Assembly: GCA_030448085.1 (NCBI GenBank)
Contig: JAUJNU010000002.1
Coordinates: 1 to 64,000 of the forward strand
DNA length: 64,000 nucleotides
Direction: 5' to 3'
From: Actinomycetota bacterium
Lineage (GTDB): Bacteria; Actinomycetota; UBA4738; CADDZG01; WHSQ01
In this document: in pieces, positions 37,343 to 47,682 of the stretch
How positions within the stretch are numbered: the first letter of the stretch is position 1
Layout of the letters: the number at the start of each line of letters is the position of its first letter
The notes under the pieces: model-generated
What the model was told of the DNA's origin: nothing
What the model saw: the letters and a program-made list of their open reading frames with translations, nothing else
The model's database searches: none
Translations under genes and position numbers: made by a program

Positions 37343-39310
37343 CTAGCTCTCCCCCGTGCCCAAGAGAGCGGCCATCTCGCCCATCATCAACGTGAGGTCG
37401 AAGTCCTTCGGCGTGTACACGCGGGCGACCCCCAGCTCGAGGAGCTTCGCAGCGTCATCGTCCGGGATCACGCCACCGACGATCACGGGGACCTCTTGTG
37501 GGTCGACCCCTCGCTCCCTCAGTCTGTCGAGCACGTCCGGGACGAGGATGTTGTGGGCGCCCGAGAGGATCGAGAGCCCGATGAGGTGCACGTCCTCGTC
37601 CGCGGCGGCTTGAGCGATCTGCTGGGGGGAGAGCCTGATGCCCTGGTAGATCACTTCGTACCCAGCGTCCCTGGCTCTGACGGACACCTGTTCCGCGGCG
37701 TTCGAGTGACCGTCGAGGCCCGGCTTGGCGACCAGCATCCGTAGACGGCCGACGCCGATCCGAGCCGCCGCCGCGTCTACTTTCTCTCTCACCTCGACGA
37801 GGCCCGGGTCCGTGCGACCGAGGGAGGCGCCGATGCCCGTGGGGGCCCGGTACTCACCGAAGGTCTCGCGGAGGGCGTCCGACCACTCTCCGGTCGTCAC
37901 GCCCGCCTTGGCCGCCCGGATGGACGGTTCCACGAGGTTCGTCCCGTCGCGGGCCGCCACCCTCAGGTCGTCCAACGCTTTCGTCGCCGCCCCCCGGTCT
38001 CGTGCCTTGCGGGCATCCTGGAGGCGCTCGATCTGCTCCGCCTCGGCCGCCGGGTCGACCTTCTCGTAAGCCATCTCGTCGAGGTTCTGCGTGAGCGGTG
38101 ACGGCTCGGTGCCGGTGTAGGCGTTGAGGCCGATCACCTGCTGCTCGCCCGCCTCGATAGCGCGCCTGCGTGCCGCGTGAGCACCGACGAGCTTCTCCTT
38201 CATGTGACCGAGAGCTTCGACCGACCCGCCCTCGTCGAGGACCTCGGCGAGCTCGGCCCAGGCGGCCTCCTCGACCTCCTGGGTCTTCGCCTCGATGACC
38301 TTCGACCCTTCGAAGATGTCGCCGTACTCGAGCAGGTCAGTTTCGTAAGCGAGGATCTGCTGCGCTCGAAGGGACCACTGCTGATCCCATGCCCGGGGCA
38401 GGCCGAGAGCCTCGTTCCACGCCGGCAGTTGCACGGCTCGTGCGCGGGCGTCCTTGGATTGGGTGACCGCGAGGGTCTCGAGGAGGATCCTGAAGATGTT
38501 GTTCTCGGGCTGGGCCGACGTCAAGCCGAGGGAGTTCACCTGAACCCCGTAGCGGAAGCGCCTGTACTTGGGGTCGTCGACGCCGTAACGCTCCTTGGTG
38601 ATGCGGTCCCAGAGGCGGTTGAAGGCCCGCATCTTGCACGTCTCCTCGATGTAGCGGATGCCCGCGTTACAGAAGAACGAGATGCGTCCCACGAGCCGGG
38701 GGATGTCATCGTCCGATACCTCGCCGGTTGCTTTGACGGCATCGAGGACGGTGACCGCGTTGGCAAGGGCGAAAGCGACCTCCAGCACCGGCCCGGCCCC
38801 CGCCTCCTGCAGATGGTACGAGCACACGTTGATCGGGTTCCATTTGGGGGCGTTGTGAAGTGTCCAGGTGATGAGGTCCGTCGTCATGCGAAGTGAGGGG
38901 GCCGGGGGAAAGATGTAGGTCCCGCGCGACAGGTACTCCTTCAGGATGTCGTTCTGGGTGGTTCCGGCGAGTGCCGACCGATCCGCGCCCTGCTCGTCCG
39001 CGACGGACACGTAGAGGGCAAGGAGCCACACGGCGGTGGCGTTGATGGTCATCGAGGTGTTCATCTTCTCGAGGGGGATGTCGTCGAAGACCTGGCGCAT
39101 GTCCTCGAGGTTCGAGATCGGAACGCCCACCTTGCCCACCTCGCCCTTGGCCATGGGATGGTCCGAGTCGTAGCCGGTCTGGGTCGGGAGGTCGAACGCG
39201 ACCGACAGCCCCGTCTGCCCCTTCGCGAGGTTGGAGCGGAAGCGTGCGTTGGTGGCCTGGGGGCTCGCATACCCGGCGTAGGTCCTGAAGATCCAAGGTC
39301 TGTCCGGCAT
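37343..39310 (-). CDS. meaA: Adenosylcobalamin-dependent acyl-CoA mutase, MeaA/ethylmalonyl-CoA mutase type
   Basis: A 655-residue single-chain mutase with an N-terminal catalytic barrel and C-terminal B12 domain. RPWIFRTYAGYASPQATNAR, NLAKGQTGLSVAFDLPTQTG, TTQNDILKEYLSRGTYIFPP and PKWNPINVCSYHLQEAGAG fit the MeaA subfamily, which converts ethylmalonyl-CoA to methylsuccinyl-CoA, more than methylmalonyl-CoA mutase. The cobalamin motif reads GLDGHSNAAEQ, so the final Gly of DxHxxG is Ala. ATG 39310 is used; an upstream in-frame extension would overlap the divergent dehydrogenase. A methylmalonyl-CoA activity is not excluded. Confidence 0.83.
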   Translation of the reverse strand: MPDRPWIFRTYAGYASPQATNARFRSNLAKGQTGLSVAFDLPTQTGYDSDHPMAKGEVGKVGVPISNLEDMRQVFDDIPLEKMNTSMTINATAVWLLALYVSVADEQGADRSALAGTTQNDILKEYLSRGTYIFPPAPSLRMTTDLITWTLHNAPKWNPINVCSYHLQEAGAGPVLEVAFALANAVTVLDAVKATGEVSDDDIPRLVGRISFFCNAGIRYIEETCKMRAFNRLWDRITKERYGVDDPKYRRFRYGVQVNSLGLTSAQPENNIFRILLETLAVTQSKDARARAVQLPAWNEALGLPRAWDQQWSLRAQQILAYETDLLEYGDIFEGSKVIEAKTQEVEEAAWAELAEVLDEGGSVEALGHMKEKLVGAHAARRRAIEAGEQQVIGLNAYTGTEPSPLTQNLDEMAYEKVDPAAEAEQIERLQDARKARDRGAATKALDDLRVAARDGTNLVEPSIRAAKAGVTTGEWSDALRETFGEYRAPTGIGASLGRTDPGLVEVREKVDAAAARIGVGRLRMLVAKPGLDGHSNAAEQVSVRARDAGYEVIYQGIRLSPQQIAQAAADEDVHLIGLSILSGAHNILVPDVLDRLRERGVDPQEVPVIVGGVIPDDDAAKLLELGVARVYTPKDFDLTLMMGEMAALLGTGES

Positions 39311-39382
39311 CGGCTCAATCGTAAGCCCGCCGGGGCTCTCGTTTAGGCTGCCGTCACCTACGAGCGATGGAGGATCACCCCT

Positions 39383-41147
39383 TTGGAAGTAACCAGGGTA
39401 GGAGTGGTGGGCTGCGGGACCATGGGCTCCGGCATCTGCGAGGTGACCGCCCGGGCCGGGATGGACGTCGTTTTTCACGAGGTGTCCGACGAGGCGGTAG
39501 CGGCGGGGCACGAGCGGATCAACCGGAGCATCGAGCGGGCGGTCGAGCGGGGAAAGGTGGATCGTGCCGAGGCGGGCGCGATCCTCGGCCGCATCTCATC
39601 CACGACCACTTTCGACGGCCTCGTCGGCTGTCAGCTCGTGTTCGAGGCGGTTCCCGAGTACCTCGACCTCAAGAGGGACGTCTTCGCCCGCTTGGACGAG
39701 GTCCTGGACGACGAGGCCATACTCGCCACGAACACCTCATCTCTTCCGGTGATCGACATGGCGGTGGCCACGAAGCGGCCCTCCCGGGTGATCGGGTTCC
39801 ATTTCTTCAACCCGGCTCAGGTCATGAAGCTCGTAGAGCTCGTGCACACGGTCACCACCGAGGAGGAGGTTCTGGCAACGGCCAGGGCATTCGCCGAGCG
39901 TTTGGGCAAGACCCCGGTTCCGTGCCGGGACCGGGCCGGGTTCATCGCGAACCTCCTGCTGTTCCCGTACCTCAACTCGGCCGTCCGGATGTTCGACCAG
40001 GGGTTCGCCCTTCGTGAGGACATCGACGCCTCTATGCAGCTCGGGTGCGGGCACCCGATGGGGCCGCTCGCTCTTCTCGACCTGATCGGTCTCGACTCCG
40101 GGTACGAGATCTGCGAGGCCCTCTGGAGGCAGTTCCGCGACGACCAGGACGCTCCGGCCCCCCTGCTGAAGCAGTTCACCGTCGCGGGTTACCTCGGGCG
40201 CAAGACCGGCCGTGGGTTCTATCGGTATGCGGCCCCCGAGTCCTCGAAGATCGTCGATTCGATCCCGCCGGAGGCCGGGGTCGCCTCTTCGAGATCAACA
40301 CGGTGGGTGTGGTCGGCACGGGGCTGATGGCTTCGGGTATCGCAGAGGTGGCGGCCAAGGCCGGCAACGAGGTGATCCTGAGGGGCCGGAGCGAGGCGTC
40401 CATCAAGCGGGCCAAGGCCGCGGTCGGCAAGAGCCTCGACCGGGCGGTCTCCGCGGCAAGATGGAGCAGGCCGCAGCCGACGAGGTGCTCGGCCGGATCA
40501 CGACCACGCTTGATTTCTCGGACCTCGCTGAGGTCGACCTCGTGATCGAGGCGGTGGCCGAGGACCTCGCGGTGAAGACGGCGATCTTCGGCGAGCTCGA
40601 CAGGTCCGTGAAGCCGGGCTGATCCTGGCGACGACGACGTCCTCGCTGCCGGTGGTGGATCTGGCTGCGGCGACGCAGCATCCCGACAAGGTGATAGGGC
40701 TCCACTTCTTCAACCCGGCGCCCGTTATGAAGCTCGTGGAGGTCGTGCGAACCGTGGCGACCGCGGGGGACGTCGAGAAGAAGGCCACCTCTTGGGTGCG
40801 AACGATAGGCAAGCGCCCCGTGCGGTGCCGCGACAGGGCAGGGTTCATCGTCAATTTCCTGCTGTTCCCGTACCTCAACGATGCGATCCGCATGCACGAG
40901 GAGGGCTATGGCGACCCCCGTGACATCGATACCGCGATGAAGCTCGGCTGTGGTCATCCGATGGGGCCGTTCGAGCTGATGGACATCGTGGGCCTCGACG
41001 TCACCCGCGATCCTCGACTCGCTCCACAAGGAGTTCAGGGAGCGTCGCTACGCACCCGGCCCCCTGCTCGAGCACATGGTGAGGGCCGGGTACCTCGGCC
41101 GCAAGGCCGGAGGCGCGGCTTCTACGACTACTCGGTCTGGCGCGGCG
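39383..41147 (+). CDS. Double-module 3-hydroxyacyl-CoA dehydrogenase (frameshifted)
   Basis: TTG start with GGAGG 9 bp upstream. Module one (VGVVGCGTMGSGICEVTARA, FHFFNPAQVMKLVELVHTV, LGCGHPMGPLALLDLIGLD) is intact to about 40285. A missing G there (GCCGGGGTC) splits it from module two, which has no start codon and continues EINTVGVVGTGLMASGIAEV, GLHFFNPAPVMKLVEVVRTV and GHPMGPFELMDIVGLD through frame breaks near 40460, 40620, 41010 and 41110. So the native protein is probably one of about 590 residues with two Rossmann plus C-terminal pairs. It oxidises 3-hydroxyacyl-CoA with NAD. The SDR start at 41148 sets its end. Confidence 0.78.
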
Positions 41148-41913
41148 ATGGCCAAGGGAGCGGCGTTCGTCACCGGCGGGGCATCGGGGCTCGGGCGCGC
41201 GATAGCGGGTCGCCTCGCGAGCGACGGCCACCCCGTCGTCATAGCCGACATAGACCTAGAGGGCGCCGACAAAGCGCGCTCGGAGATCGAGGGGGCGGGG
41301 GGCGGGCTATGAGAGTTCCCTGCGACGTGAGCGACAGGACCTCGGTCGAGGAGGCTTGGTCGCGGTCCCTGAGCGAGCTGGATGCGGTGCCGATCTTGAT
41401 CAACAACGCCGGCTTCGACAGGCCCGGCTTCTTCTTGCAGAGCGACCCCCGGGATTGGAAGGACCTTCTCGACGTGAACCTCACCGGGGTGCTCAACTGC
41501 ATCTTCGTTGCAGGCCCGCACATCTCCCAGCAGGCTCGGGAGCAGGGCTACGGCCGCATCGTCAACATCGCCTCGGATGCGGGTCGGGTCGGCTCGCTGG
41601 GGAGGCCGTTTACTCCGCCGCGAAGGGCGGCGTGATCGCGTTCTCCAAGTCGATGGCCCGCGAGTTCGCGAGAGACAAGGTGACGGTGAGCGCGGTCTGT
41701 CCGGGTGCTGGCGTCTCTCCTTTGACGTAGTTGCTGCGCCAGAGCCTGATCGGGGCGATGTTCATGGACGTCATGGTGGCGGCGACGCCGTTGAAACGCT
41801 TGTTGGACGCTGATGAGGTTGCCTCAGCGGTCGCCTTCTTCGTGTCCGAGGAGGCGAGGTTCGTCACGGGTCAGGCTCTCAGCGTCAGCGGCGGTCTCAC
41901 GATGGCGGGCTAG
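41148..41913 (+). CDS. Short-chain dehydrogenase/reductase (frameshifted)
   Basis: About 253 residues. The cofactor motif AAFVTGGASGLGRAIAGRLA opens it; ILINNAGFDRPGFF, then IVNIASDAGRVGS (Ser of the catalytic triad) and YSAAKGGVIAFSKSMAREFA (Tyr and Lys) are present in successive frames, and VASAVAFFVSEEARFVTGQA closes it. Breaks near 41312, 41605 and 41730 are needed. Members of this type reduce 3-oxoacyl groups or oxidise 3-hydroxyacyl-CoA; the adjacent dehydrogenase makes an acyl-CoA role likely. Confidence 0.8.
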
Positions 41914-41922
41914 AGGGGACTC

Positions 41923-42204
41923 TTACTTGGCGTCGCCGCGACCGTGGAGGCCCGAGTACTCCCGGCCCCCGGGCGGGAAGCGCAGCGACAGCCTCCACGC
42001 CTCGTCGGCTTTGAAGCGGTCCCGGTAGTCGTACATCCCGAGCCGTCTTCCCTGCGCCCTGCCGGAGCGGAGCCAGATGGAAGCGGCCCGGGCCTGCTGC
42101 TCTTCGGCCAACGCGTGCTCGAGGGCGGCTTTGACGGCGGCGAGGTCTGCTTCGGTCGCCTCGCCTTCGACGCCGACGATCTCGAGCTTCGGGCGACCTT
42201 TCAC
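41923..42204 (-). CDS. Acyl-CoA carboxylase epsilon subunit
   Basis: A 93-residue protein with the small-subunit pattern: [20 protein letters not shown] near the start and a Trp-x-x-Ser region ([16 protein letters not shown]) before a conserved tail ending YSGLHGRG. In actinobacteria the epsilon subunit bridges beta-subunit hexamers and the biotinylated alpha subunit. Its ATG overlaps the beta-subunit stop (ATGA), so it is translated in step with it. An alpha subunit is not in this window. Confidence 0.8.
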   Translation of the reverse strand: MKGRPKLEIVGVEGEATEADLAAVKAALEHALAEEQQARAASIWLRSGRAQGRRLGMYDYRDRFKADEAWRLSLRFPPGGREYSGLHGRGDAK

Positions 42205-43781
42205 AGCGGCACGTTCCCGTGCTTGCGCTGAGGGATCGTCTCCCTCTTGGAGCGCAGCATGTCGAGCGATTGCACGAGACGCTTGCGCGTGAGCCGCGGG
42301 TCGATCACATCATCGACATAGCCCCGCTCCGCTGCGACGTAGGGATTCGAGAAGCGCCCGGCGTAGTCGTCGATGAGCTCTGTGCGGGCCGCTTCGGGGT
42401 CTTCGGCCGCTGCGATCGTCTTGCGATGGATGATGTTCACCGCGCCCTCGGCCCCCATGACCGCGATCTGAGCCGACGGCCATGCGAGCGAGACGTCGGA
42501 GCGGATGTGCTTCGAGTTCATGACGACGTATGCCCCGCCGTAAGCCTTACGTGTGATCACCGTCATCCGAGGGACGGTTGCCTCCGCGAAGGCGTAGAGC
42601 AACTTCGCGCCGTGGCGGATGATGCCGCCGTACTCCTGCTCGGTCCCGGGCAGGAAGCCCGGGACGTCCACGAACGTGATCAGCGGGAGGTTGAAGGCGT
42701 CGCAGAACCGCACGAACCTCGCGGCCTTGGTCGAGGAGTCGATGTCGAGGCAGCCGGCGAGGACCTGGGGCTGGTTCGCGACTATCCCCACCGGGTGCCC
42801 TCCCAACCGGGCCAAACCACAGAGGATGTTCTGGGCCCAGTGCTCGTGGATCTCGAAGAACTCGCCGTCGTCGAACACCGATCGGATCACGGCGTGCATG
42901 TCGTACGGCTGGTTCGGAGAGTCGGGGACCAGCTCCAGCAGGTCGTCGCAGGACCTCATCGGGTCGTCCGTCGGCTCGAAGTAGGGAGGTGACTCGAAGT
43001 TGTTGGACGGCAGGAACGACATGAGGTAGCGGACCTGCTCCAGGCACTCCTCGTCCGTCCCCGAGACGACGTGCGCCACCCCGGACTTCGAGGCGTGGCT
43101 CATCGCGCCCCCGAGCTCCTCCTGGGTCACCGTCTCGCCGGTCACCGCTTTGATGACCTCCGGTCCGGTGATGAACATGTGGGAGGTGCCGTCCACCATG
43201 AAGGTGAAGTCGGTCATGGCGGGGGAGTAGACCGCCCCGCCGGCGCAAGGGCCGAGGATCGCCGAGATCTGTGGGATCACTCCCGAGGAGCGGACGTTCC
43301 TGTCGAAGATGTAGCCGTAGCCGGCGAGGGAGGCAGCTCCCTCCTGGATCCGGGCCCCACCCGAGTCATTCAGGCCTATGACGGGGGCGCCGGTCTCGAG
43401 GGCGAGGTCCATGATCTTGCAGATCTTCTCGCCCATCACCTCTCCTAGGGAGCCGCCGAAGACGGTGAAGTCCTGGGCGAAGACGAAGACCTTGCGGCCG
43501 TCGATCGTCCCCCACCCGGTGACGACGGCGTCGCTGAGGGGTCGCTTGTCCTCGATCCCGAAGCCGTGGGACCTGTGGCGCACGAGCATGTCGGTCTCGA
43601 CGAAGGACCCTTGATCGAGGAGCTTCTCGATCCGTTCCCTGGCCGTCAGCTTCCCGCGCTCGTGCTGGCGCTCGATCGCCGCGTCGCCCCCGGCGGTCCG
43701 CGCTTCCTGCCGCAGGGCTTCGAGATCCTCGATCAAGCCTTCTACGTGGGTCTTGGGCGTCTCTTCGGGGGCCTGTGCCAT
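42201..43781 (-). CDS. pccB: Acyl-CoA (propionyl-CoA) carboxylase beta subunit
   Basis: A 526-residue carboxyltransferase that moves the carboxyl group from biotin to acyl-CoA. N-terminal [55 protein letters not shown], and C-terminal [20 protein letters not shown] with [11 protein letters not shown] are family hallmarks. Full length and intact. It could act on propionyl-, acetyl- or butyryl-CoA; the mutase and epimerase genes in the window favour propionyl-CoA. It is transcribed with the epsilon subunit; a 118-bp gap separates it from the divergent membrane protein. Confidence 0.9.
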   Translation of the reverse strand: MAQAPEETPKTHVEGLIEDLEALRQEARTAGGDAAIERQHERGKLTARERIEKLLDQGSFVETDMLVRHRSHGFGIEDKRPLSDAVVTGWGTIDGRKVFVFAQDFTVFGGSLGEVMGEKICKIMDLALETGAPVIGLNDSGGARIQEGAASLAGYGYIFDRNVRSSGVIPQISAILGPCAGGAVYSPAMTDFTFMVDGTSHMFITGPEVIKAVTGETVTQEELGGAMSHASKSGVAHVVSGTDEECLEQVRYLMSFLPSNNFESPPYFEPTDDPMRSCDDLLELVPDSPNQPYDMHAVIRSVFDDGEFFEIHEHWAQNILCGLARLGGHPVGIVANQPQVLAGCLDIDSSTKAARFVRFCDAFNLPLITFVDVPGFLPGTEQEYGGIIRHGAKLLYAFAEATVPRMTVITRKAYGGAYVVMNSKHIRSDVSLAWPSAQIAVMGAEGAVNIIHRKTIAAAEDPEAARTELIDDYAGRFSNPYVAAERGYVDDVIDPRLTRKRLVQSLDMLRSKRETIPQRKHGNVPL

Positions 43782-43899
43782 CGCCGCATCTTAGATGGGA
43801 GGCCACGGGGGGCGAGGGAACCGGGTTATCCCCTGAAAAGGGGGCCGAAATGTCCAATCTGGGGAAGGGCATCTCCGGCCCGGGTCGAATCCAACAGGT

Positions 43900-44865
43900 A
43901 TGCGAGCCCTTGATGAGTTGAGACGGGTTCGGCATGCGCTCAACGAGCTTCGTCGGGCGGATGCCGCCGCAGAGGAATCTGCCCGTTTCGAGCTGACGCA
44001 GTCCACTCGGCACTTCTCTCGGCGCGCCCAGCGGGTGGTGGATGACACCATGGCACTTTCTGCCATGTTGATCCGGGCCGGCGAGGTAGAGGAGGCGGGC
44101 CGCCTCATCGCCGAGGTCGAGCGTGAGGTCAAGGCAGAGGAAGCCGCCTTGGTCGAGTCGATCAACGAGCGAAACATGGACAAGAAGCTCCGCAGCCAGA
44201 AGATGACCAAGCTCCGTCTGGCCAAGTTGCTGGCGACCTGCATGGTCGGCGCGTCGGTCATGGCCTTCTCAGTCGCCGGTATCGCGGTCGCTTCGATGTT
44301 CGCCCAGGACGATAACGATGGCGGCTCACGGAGCGATCGGGTCTCCGCTCAGCAGAGGGCCGCGCGCGAGGGCGTGAAGCAGGTCCGGATCGCAGGCGTA
44401 CGGGTGCAGCTGACCAAGCGTCAGTTGGCGACGCTCGAGGAGGTGACTTCTGGTCAGGCCGGGGACGCCGAGACGCGCCGATTCCTCATGGAGGTCCTTC
44501 CCCAGGTCCCGGTGGGTCTGGTCGCCCAGGTTCGGGACGCCATCATTTCGGGGAACCCCGGGACGGTGGTCTCGACGGTCCTCGAGAACGCACAGGTCGA
44601 TACAGACGTGGCCGAGGCGAAGGAAGTGATCGGGCAGATCCTGAAGACGCCGAAGCGCAAGCAGGACGCCAAGAGCGAGGCCCCGGCCGAAGAGAAGAAG
44701 CAGTCTGAGGAGCCCCCGGCAGAAGAGCCTGCTTCCGGCGACGGCGAAGACCAGGGCGAAGGCGGCGACGGCCAGGAGTCCTCGAACAAGGGCGACGAGA
44801 AGAAGTCGGATGAGAGCAGCGTTCCCCCGGTTCCCGAGCCCCCCGCCCTCGGACCCCGCAGCTAA
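43900..44865 (+). CDS. Uncharacterised single-pass protein with acidic tail
   Basis: A 321-residue protein. The first 100 residues are helical and charged (coiled-coil-like), a membrane helix spans about 108-134 (KLLATCMVGASVMAFSVAGI), and the part from 140 to 240 appears folded. The last 80 residues are low complexity, rich in Glu, Lys and Pro. It has weak Shine-Dalgarno support (CAACAGGT before ATG). It ends exactly one base before purM's stop on the other strand. No family was recognised. Confidence 0.6.
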   Translation: MRALDELRRVRHALNELRRADAAAEESARFELTQSTRHFSRRAQRVVDDTMALSAMLIRAGEVEEAGRLIAEVEREVKAEEAALVESINERNMDKKLRSQKMTKLRLAKLLATCMVGASVMAFSVAGIAVASMFAQDDNDGGSRSDRVSAQQRAAREGVKQVRIAGVRVQLTKRQLATLEEVTSGQAGDAETRRFLMEVLPQVPVGLVAQVRDAIISGNPGTVVSTVLENAQVDTDVAEAKEVIGQILKTPKRKQDAKSEAPAEEKKQSEEPPAEEPASGDGEDQGEGGDGQESSNKGDEKKSDESSVPPVPEPPALGPRS

Positions 44866-45962
44866 CTACAGCTTGCTGAAGGTGCTGTCTCCCGAGTGGA
44901 GGCCGCCCACCAGACCGGCCGGTTCAACCGTGACTACCCCTGCTTCGTCTGTAATGGTCCCGATCCGCTCGGCTCTGTAGCCGGCCTCATCCAGTCTCTC
45001 CAGCGCTCGGTCAGCGTCCCGGGATGGCGTAATCACCACGAAGCCAACTCCCATGTTGAAGACCCTGTACATCTCCTCGGGCTCGATGTCTCCGCGCTCT
45101 TGGATGAGCCGGAAGATCGCTGGGGCCTCGGGCAACGACGTGATCCTGTAGCCCACCCCATCGTTCAGCCGGCTGAGGTTCGCGAAGCCGTCGCTGGTTA
45201 TATGCGCCAGCCCCCTCGTCTCGATGCCGGCCTTCCACAAGGCGAGGATGCCCCTGACATAGATCTCCGTGGGTTCGAGTAGCTCTTCTCCCAGCTTTCG
45301 GCCGAGCTCCGGGATCTCCTCGTCGAGCGCCAGCCCCTCCTGCTCGAGAAGCACCTTCCGAGCAAGGGTCAGACCGTTCGAGTGGATCCCCGACGATGCG
45401 ACTCCGAGGATGGTGTCACCGGGCCGGACCGCCTCGCCGAGGATGACCTCGTCCGGATGGACGACGCCGACGCAGGTGCCCACGAGGTCGAAGGCCGTCG
45501 GGTCTCCGGGGCCTTTTCCGTCGGAGCCGATCACCTGGGGGAGCTGAGCCAGCTCGCCTCCCGGGATGGCGATGCCCGCTTCCTTCGCGGCCCCCCGAGC
45601 CCTCTCAGGATCTCGTCCGCACGTCCGCTGTCGAGGGTGTGAACCCCGAGGTAGTCGACCATCGCGATCGGCCGGGCCCCGACACACAGGATGTCGTTCA
45701 CGTTCATGGCCACGCAGTCGTACCCGATCGTGTCGTAGCGCCCGAGGCTGGAGGCGATGATCGTCTTGCTCCCGACACCGTCCGTGGAGATGGCGAGCGC
45801 GATCTCGTCCGACAGCTGCAGGACGCTCGCGTACTGTCCGAACTTGGTGAGCGTCTTGGCGCCCTCAGGGAAGGCGAGGGTGGGGCCGAGGTGCTGCACG
45901 ATCGAGGAAAGGGCGTCGCCCTGCCCCCGGACCCCTGCCTGTTCGTAGCCGTGGACGCTCAC
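44866..45962 (-). CDS. purM: Phosphoribosylformylglycinamidine cyclo-ligase (AIR synthetase), frameshifted
   Basis: About 365 residues from GTG 45962 (VSVHGYEQAGVRGQGDALS). The purM fingerprints VLQLSDEIALAISTDGVGSK, YDCVAMNVNDILCVGARPIA and the C-terminal SSGIHSNGLTLARKVLLEQE are present, as are ITSDGFANLSRL and NMGVGFVVIT. One break near 45595 splits the protein. It closes the imidazole ring of AIR in purine synthesis using ATP. The gene stands alone, not in a pur operon. Since a purine pathway gene would rarely be lost silently, the break is best explained as a sequencing error. Confidence 0.9.
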
Positions 45963-45987
45963 GTTTGGACCGTACCGCAGACGAGCT

Positions 45988-46278
45988 TCACCATCGCAGC
46001 TTGTCTGCCCGTCGGGTGCTGGGGGGAACGAGCCGGCGCCAGGCATATGTGTCGACCGCGACCCCGACGATCAGCGCCAGTAGGCCGGCTCCTCCAATCC
46101 CGGACCAGACGTTCGGCCACAGCAGGCCCACGTGTGTCAGATTCTCTGGGCATTCACCTCGCCGCGGGCCCACCACGGATGGGCCGCCCGACTCGAAGCA
46201 ACCGAGAGGGAAGAAGAGCCACAGGATCAAGCCGAGGGCAAGCAGGCCCAGGCCGACGGCAAGGAAACGAGCCTTCAT
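45988..46278 (-). CDS. Small membrane protein
   Basis: A 96-residue protein with two hydrophobic helices (FLAVGLGLLALGLILWLFFP and IGGAGLLALIVGVAVDTYAW) separated by a loop containing two Cys (GCFESGGP and GECPENL). It ends basic. It is 25 bp upstream of purM on the same strand. No family was recognised and only hydrophobicity and codon use support it. Confidence 0.45.
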   Translation of the reverse strand: MKARFLAVGLGLLALGLILWLFFPLGCFESGGPSVVGPRRGECPENLTHVGLLWPNVWSGIGGAGLLALIVGVAVDTYAWRRLVPPSTRRADKLRW

Positions 46279-46386
46279 CGATCCTCCAGTGGCGCGTCCT
46301 CTTCGTCGTGAATCTAGGTCATTGTCGTCCGTGAGCCTGCAGAAGCCAATCCCAAGGATGGCACCCGGCCCACGGTTTCTGTCACA

Positions 46387-46423
46387 CCAACTCTCTCTCG
46401 AACCATGTTCGAGAGAGAGTTGG
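46387..46423. repeat. Perfect 16-bp inverted repeat with the gene start codon in its loop
   Basis: CCAACTCTCTCTCGAA (46387-46402) and its exact reverse complement (46408-46423) surround a 5-base loop CCATG that contains the ATG at 46405-46407. No Shine-Dalgarno is seen upstream because the 5' arm is pyrimidine-rich. In mRNA the hairpin would be very stable and would present the start codon at its tip. It may control translation of the HNH gene or be the trace of a mobile-element end. Confidence 0.85.
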
Positions 46424-47623
46424 CCGCCCCCAAGAGCGAACCCAAAGGCTTGTCGCGAGAGGACATGCTCGCCGCTGAAGAGTGGCTGAAGGATGTCGTC
46501 GGCGGACTGGACCCGCAGGTCCTCGAGGGTAATTTCGCCGCGTTCCTCGTCGATCGCTTCGCCGCGATGGAGCGGCTTTGTGCGGCCGGTAAGGCTCTGG
46601 CCGCGGGGCGGGTGGCTGCTTCGGGGGCGTGGCGGCGGGCGGGGGATCGCTCGGCTGCCGAGTGGATGGCCCGGACCCAGAAGACCTCTCTGGGTGAGGC
46701 GGCGGGCGTGCTGCAGACGGCCCAGCGGGTGGCGGAGCTGCCCCAGACCGAGCAGGCCCTGAGGGAGGGAAAGCTCTCAGGGCCAGGCCCGGGAGATCAC
46801 CTCCGCTGCGGCGATGGCTCCGGGTACAGAGGGTGAGCTCTTGCGGATGGCGGAGTCAGACGGGATGGGGCAGCTGAAGGAGCGCTGCGCCTCGGTACGG
46901 GCCTCAGCGGTCTCTGACGAGAAGGAGCGCTACGAGCGGGTCAGGCGTCGCCGGGCCCTTAGGCACTGGACCGATGCCGATGGGGCCTTCAGGCTCGACG
47001 CGACGTTGACGCCCGATGCCGGGGCTTCTGTCCTGGCCGCTCTTCGGCCGCACTGGGACCGGCTCCGGGTGCAGGGAAAGAGAGCGGGTCGAAGCGAGAC
47101 AGATGCCGCCTACGGGGCCGACGCTCTGGTTCATGTGGCCGAGCATGCTCGGGACTGCGGTGAGGACCCCCTGCGCGAGGGACCTCCGGTGACGGTTCAC
47201 GTGCGGGTCGACCATGCGGCTCTCGTGAGGGGTCATGTGGAAGCCGGAGAGGTGTGCGAGATCCCGGGGGTGGGGGCGATACCTGTGGCCACGGCCGAGG
47301 CTCTGGCGGGAGACGCCATCATCTCCGGGCTCCTCACGAACGGAACCGACGTCACGAGGGTCAACCACATGGGGCGGACGATCACTGCCCCCCTTCGGAC
47401 CGCACTCGTGGAGCGGGACCCTCGCTGCGCGGTGCCGGGGTGCGAAGTGAGGCACGGGCTCGAGATCGATCACGACGTCTCCGTGGTGACGGGTGGGCGC
47501 TCCAAGCTCGAGAACCTCCACCGGCTCTGCGGGTGGCACCACTACCTGAAGACCCACCACGGCTACCGGCTGATCGGTGAGCGGGGGGCGAGGGTGTGGA
47601 CCCCGGGGCCGCGGCGGGAGTAG
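46405..47623 (+). CDS. DUF222-HNH endonuclease-like protein (13E12-repeat type), one frameshift
   Basis: About 405 residues. The N-terminal half (AGRVAASGAWRRAGDRSAAE, WMARTQKTSLGEAAG) is a DUF222 helical domain; a break near 46785 is followed by QAREITSAAAMAPGTE in another frame. The C-terminal HNH domain has DPRCAVPGCEVRHGLEIDHD and LCGWHHYLKTHHGYRL, with the two Cys and the His residues of the nuclease finger. The relatives in mycobacteria form the dispersed 13E12 family, so horizontal spread is possible. The ATG in the loop may not be the only start (46466 is an alternative). Confidence 0.82.
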
Positions 47624-47633
47624 AGGGGCGCGA

Positions 47634-47662
47634 GAAAGGCCCCGACGCAGCCGGGGCCTTTC
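47634..47662 (+). terminator. Rho-independent terminator
   Basis: An 11-bp perfect stem, GAAAGGCCCCG and CGGGGCCTTTC, with a 7-base loop lies 10 bp after the HNH gene stop. The 3' arm ends in CTTTC but no long T-run follows. As the stem is symmetric with A-run and T-run ends it may also end transcription of the convergent AHSA1 gene. Confidence 0.75.
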
Positions 47663-47682
47663 TGAACTGCTTAGAGCGTCGA

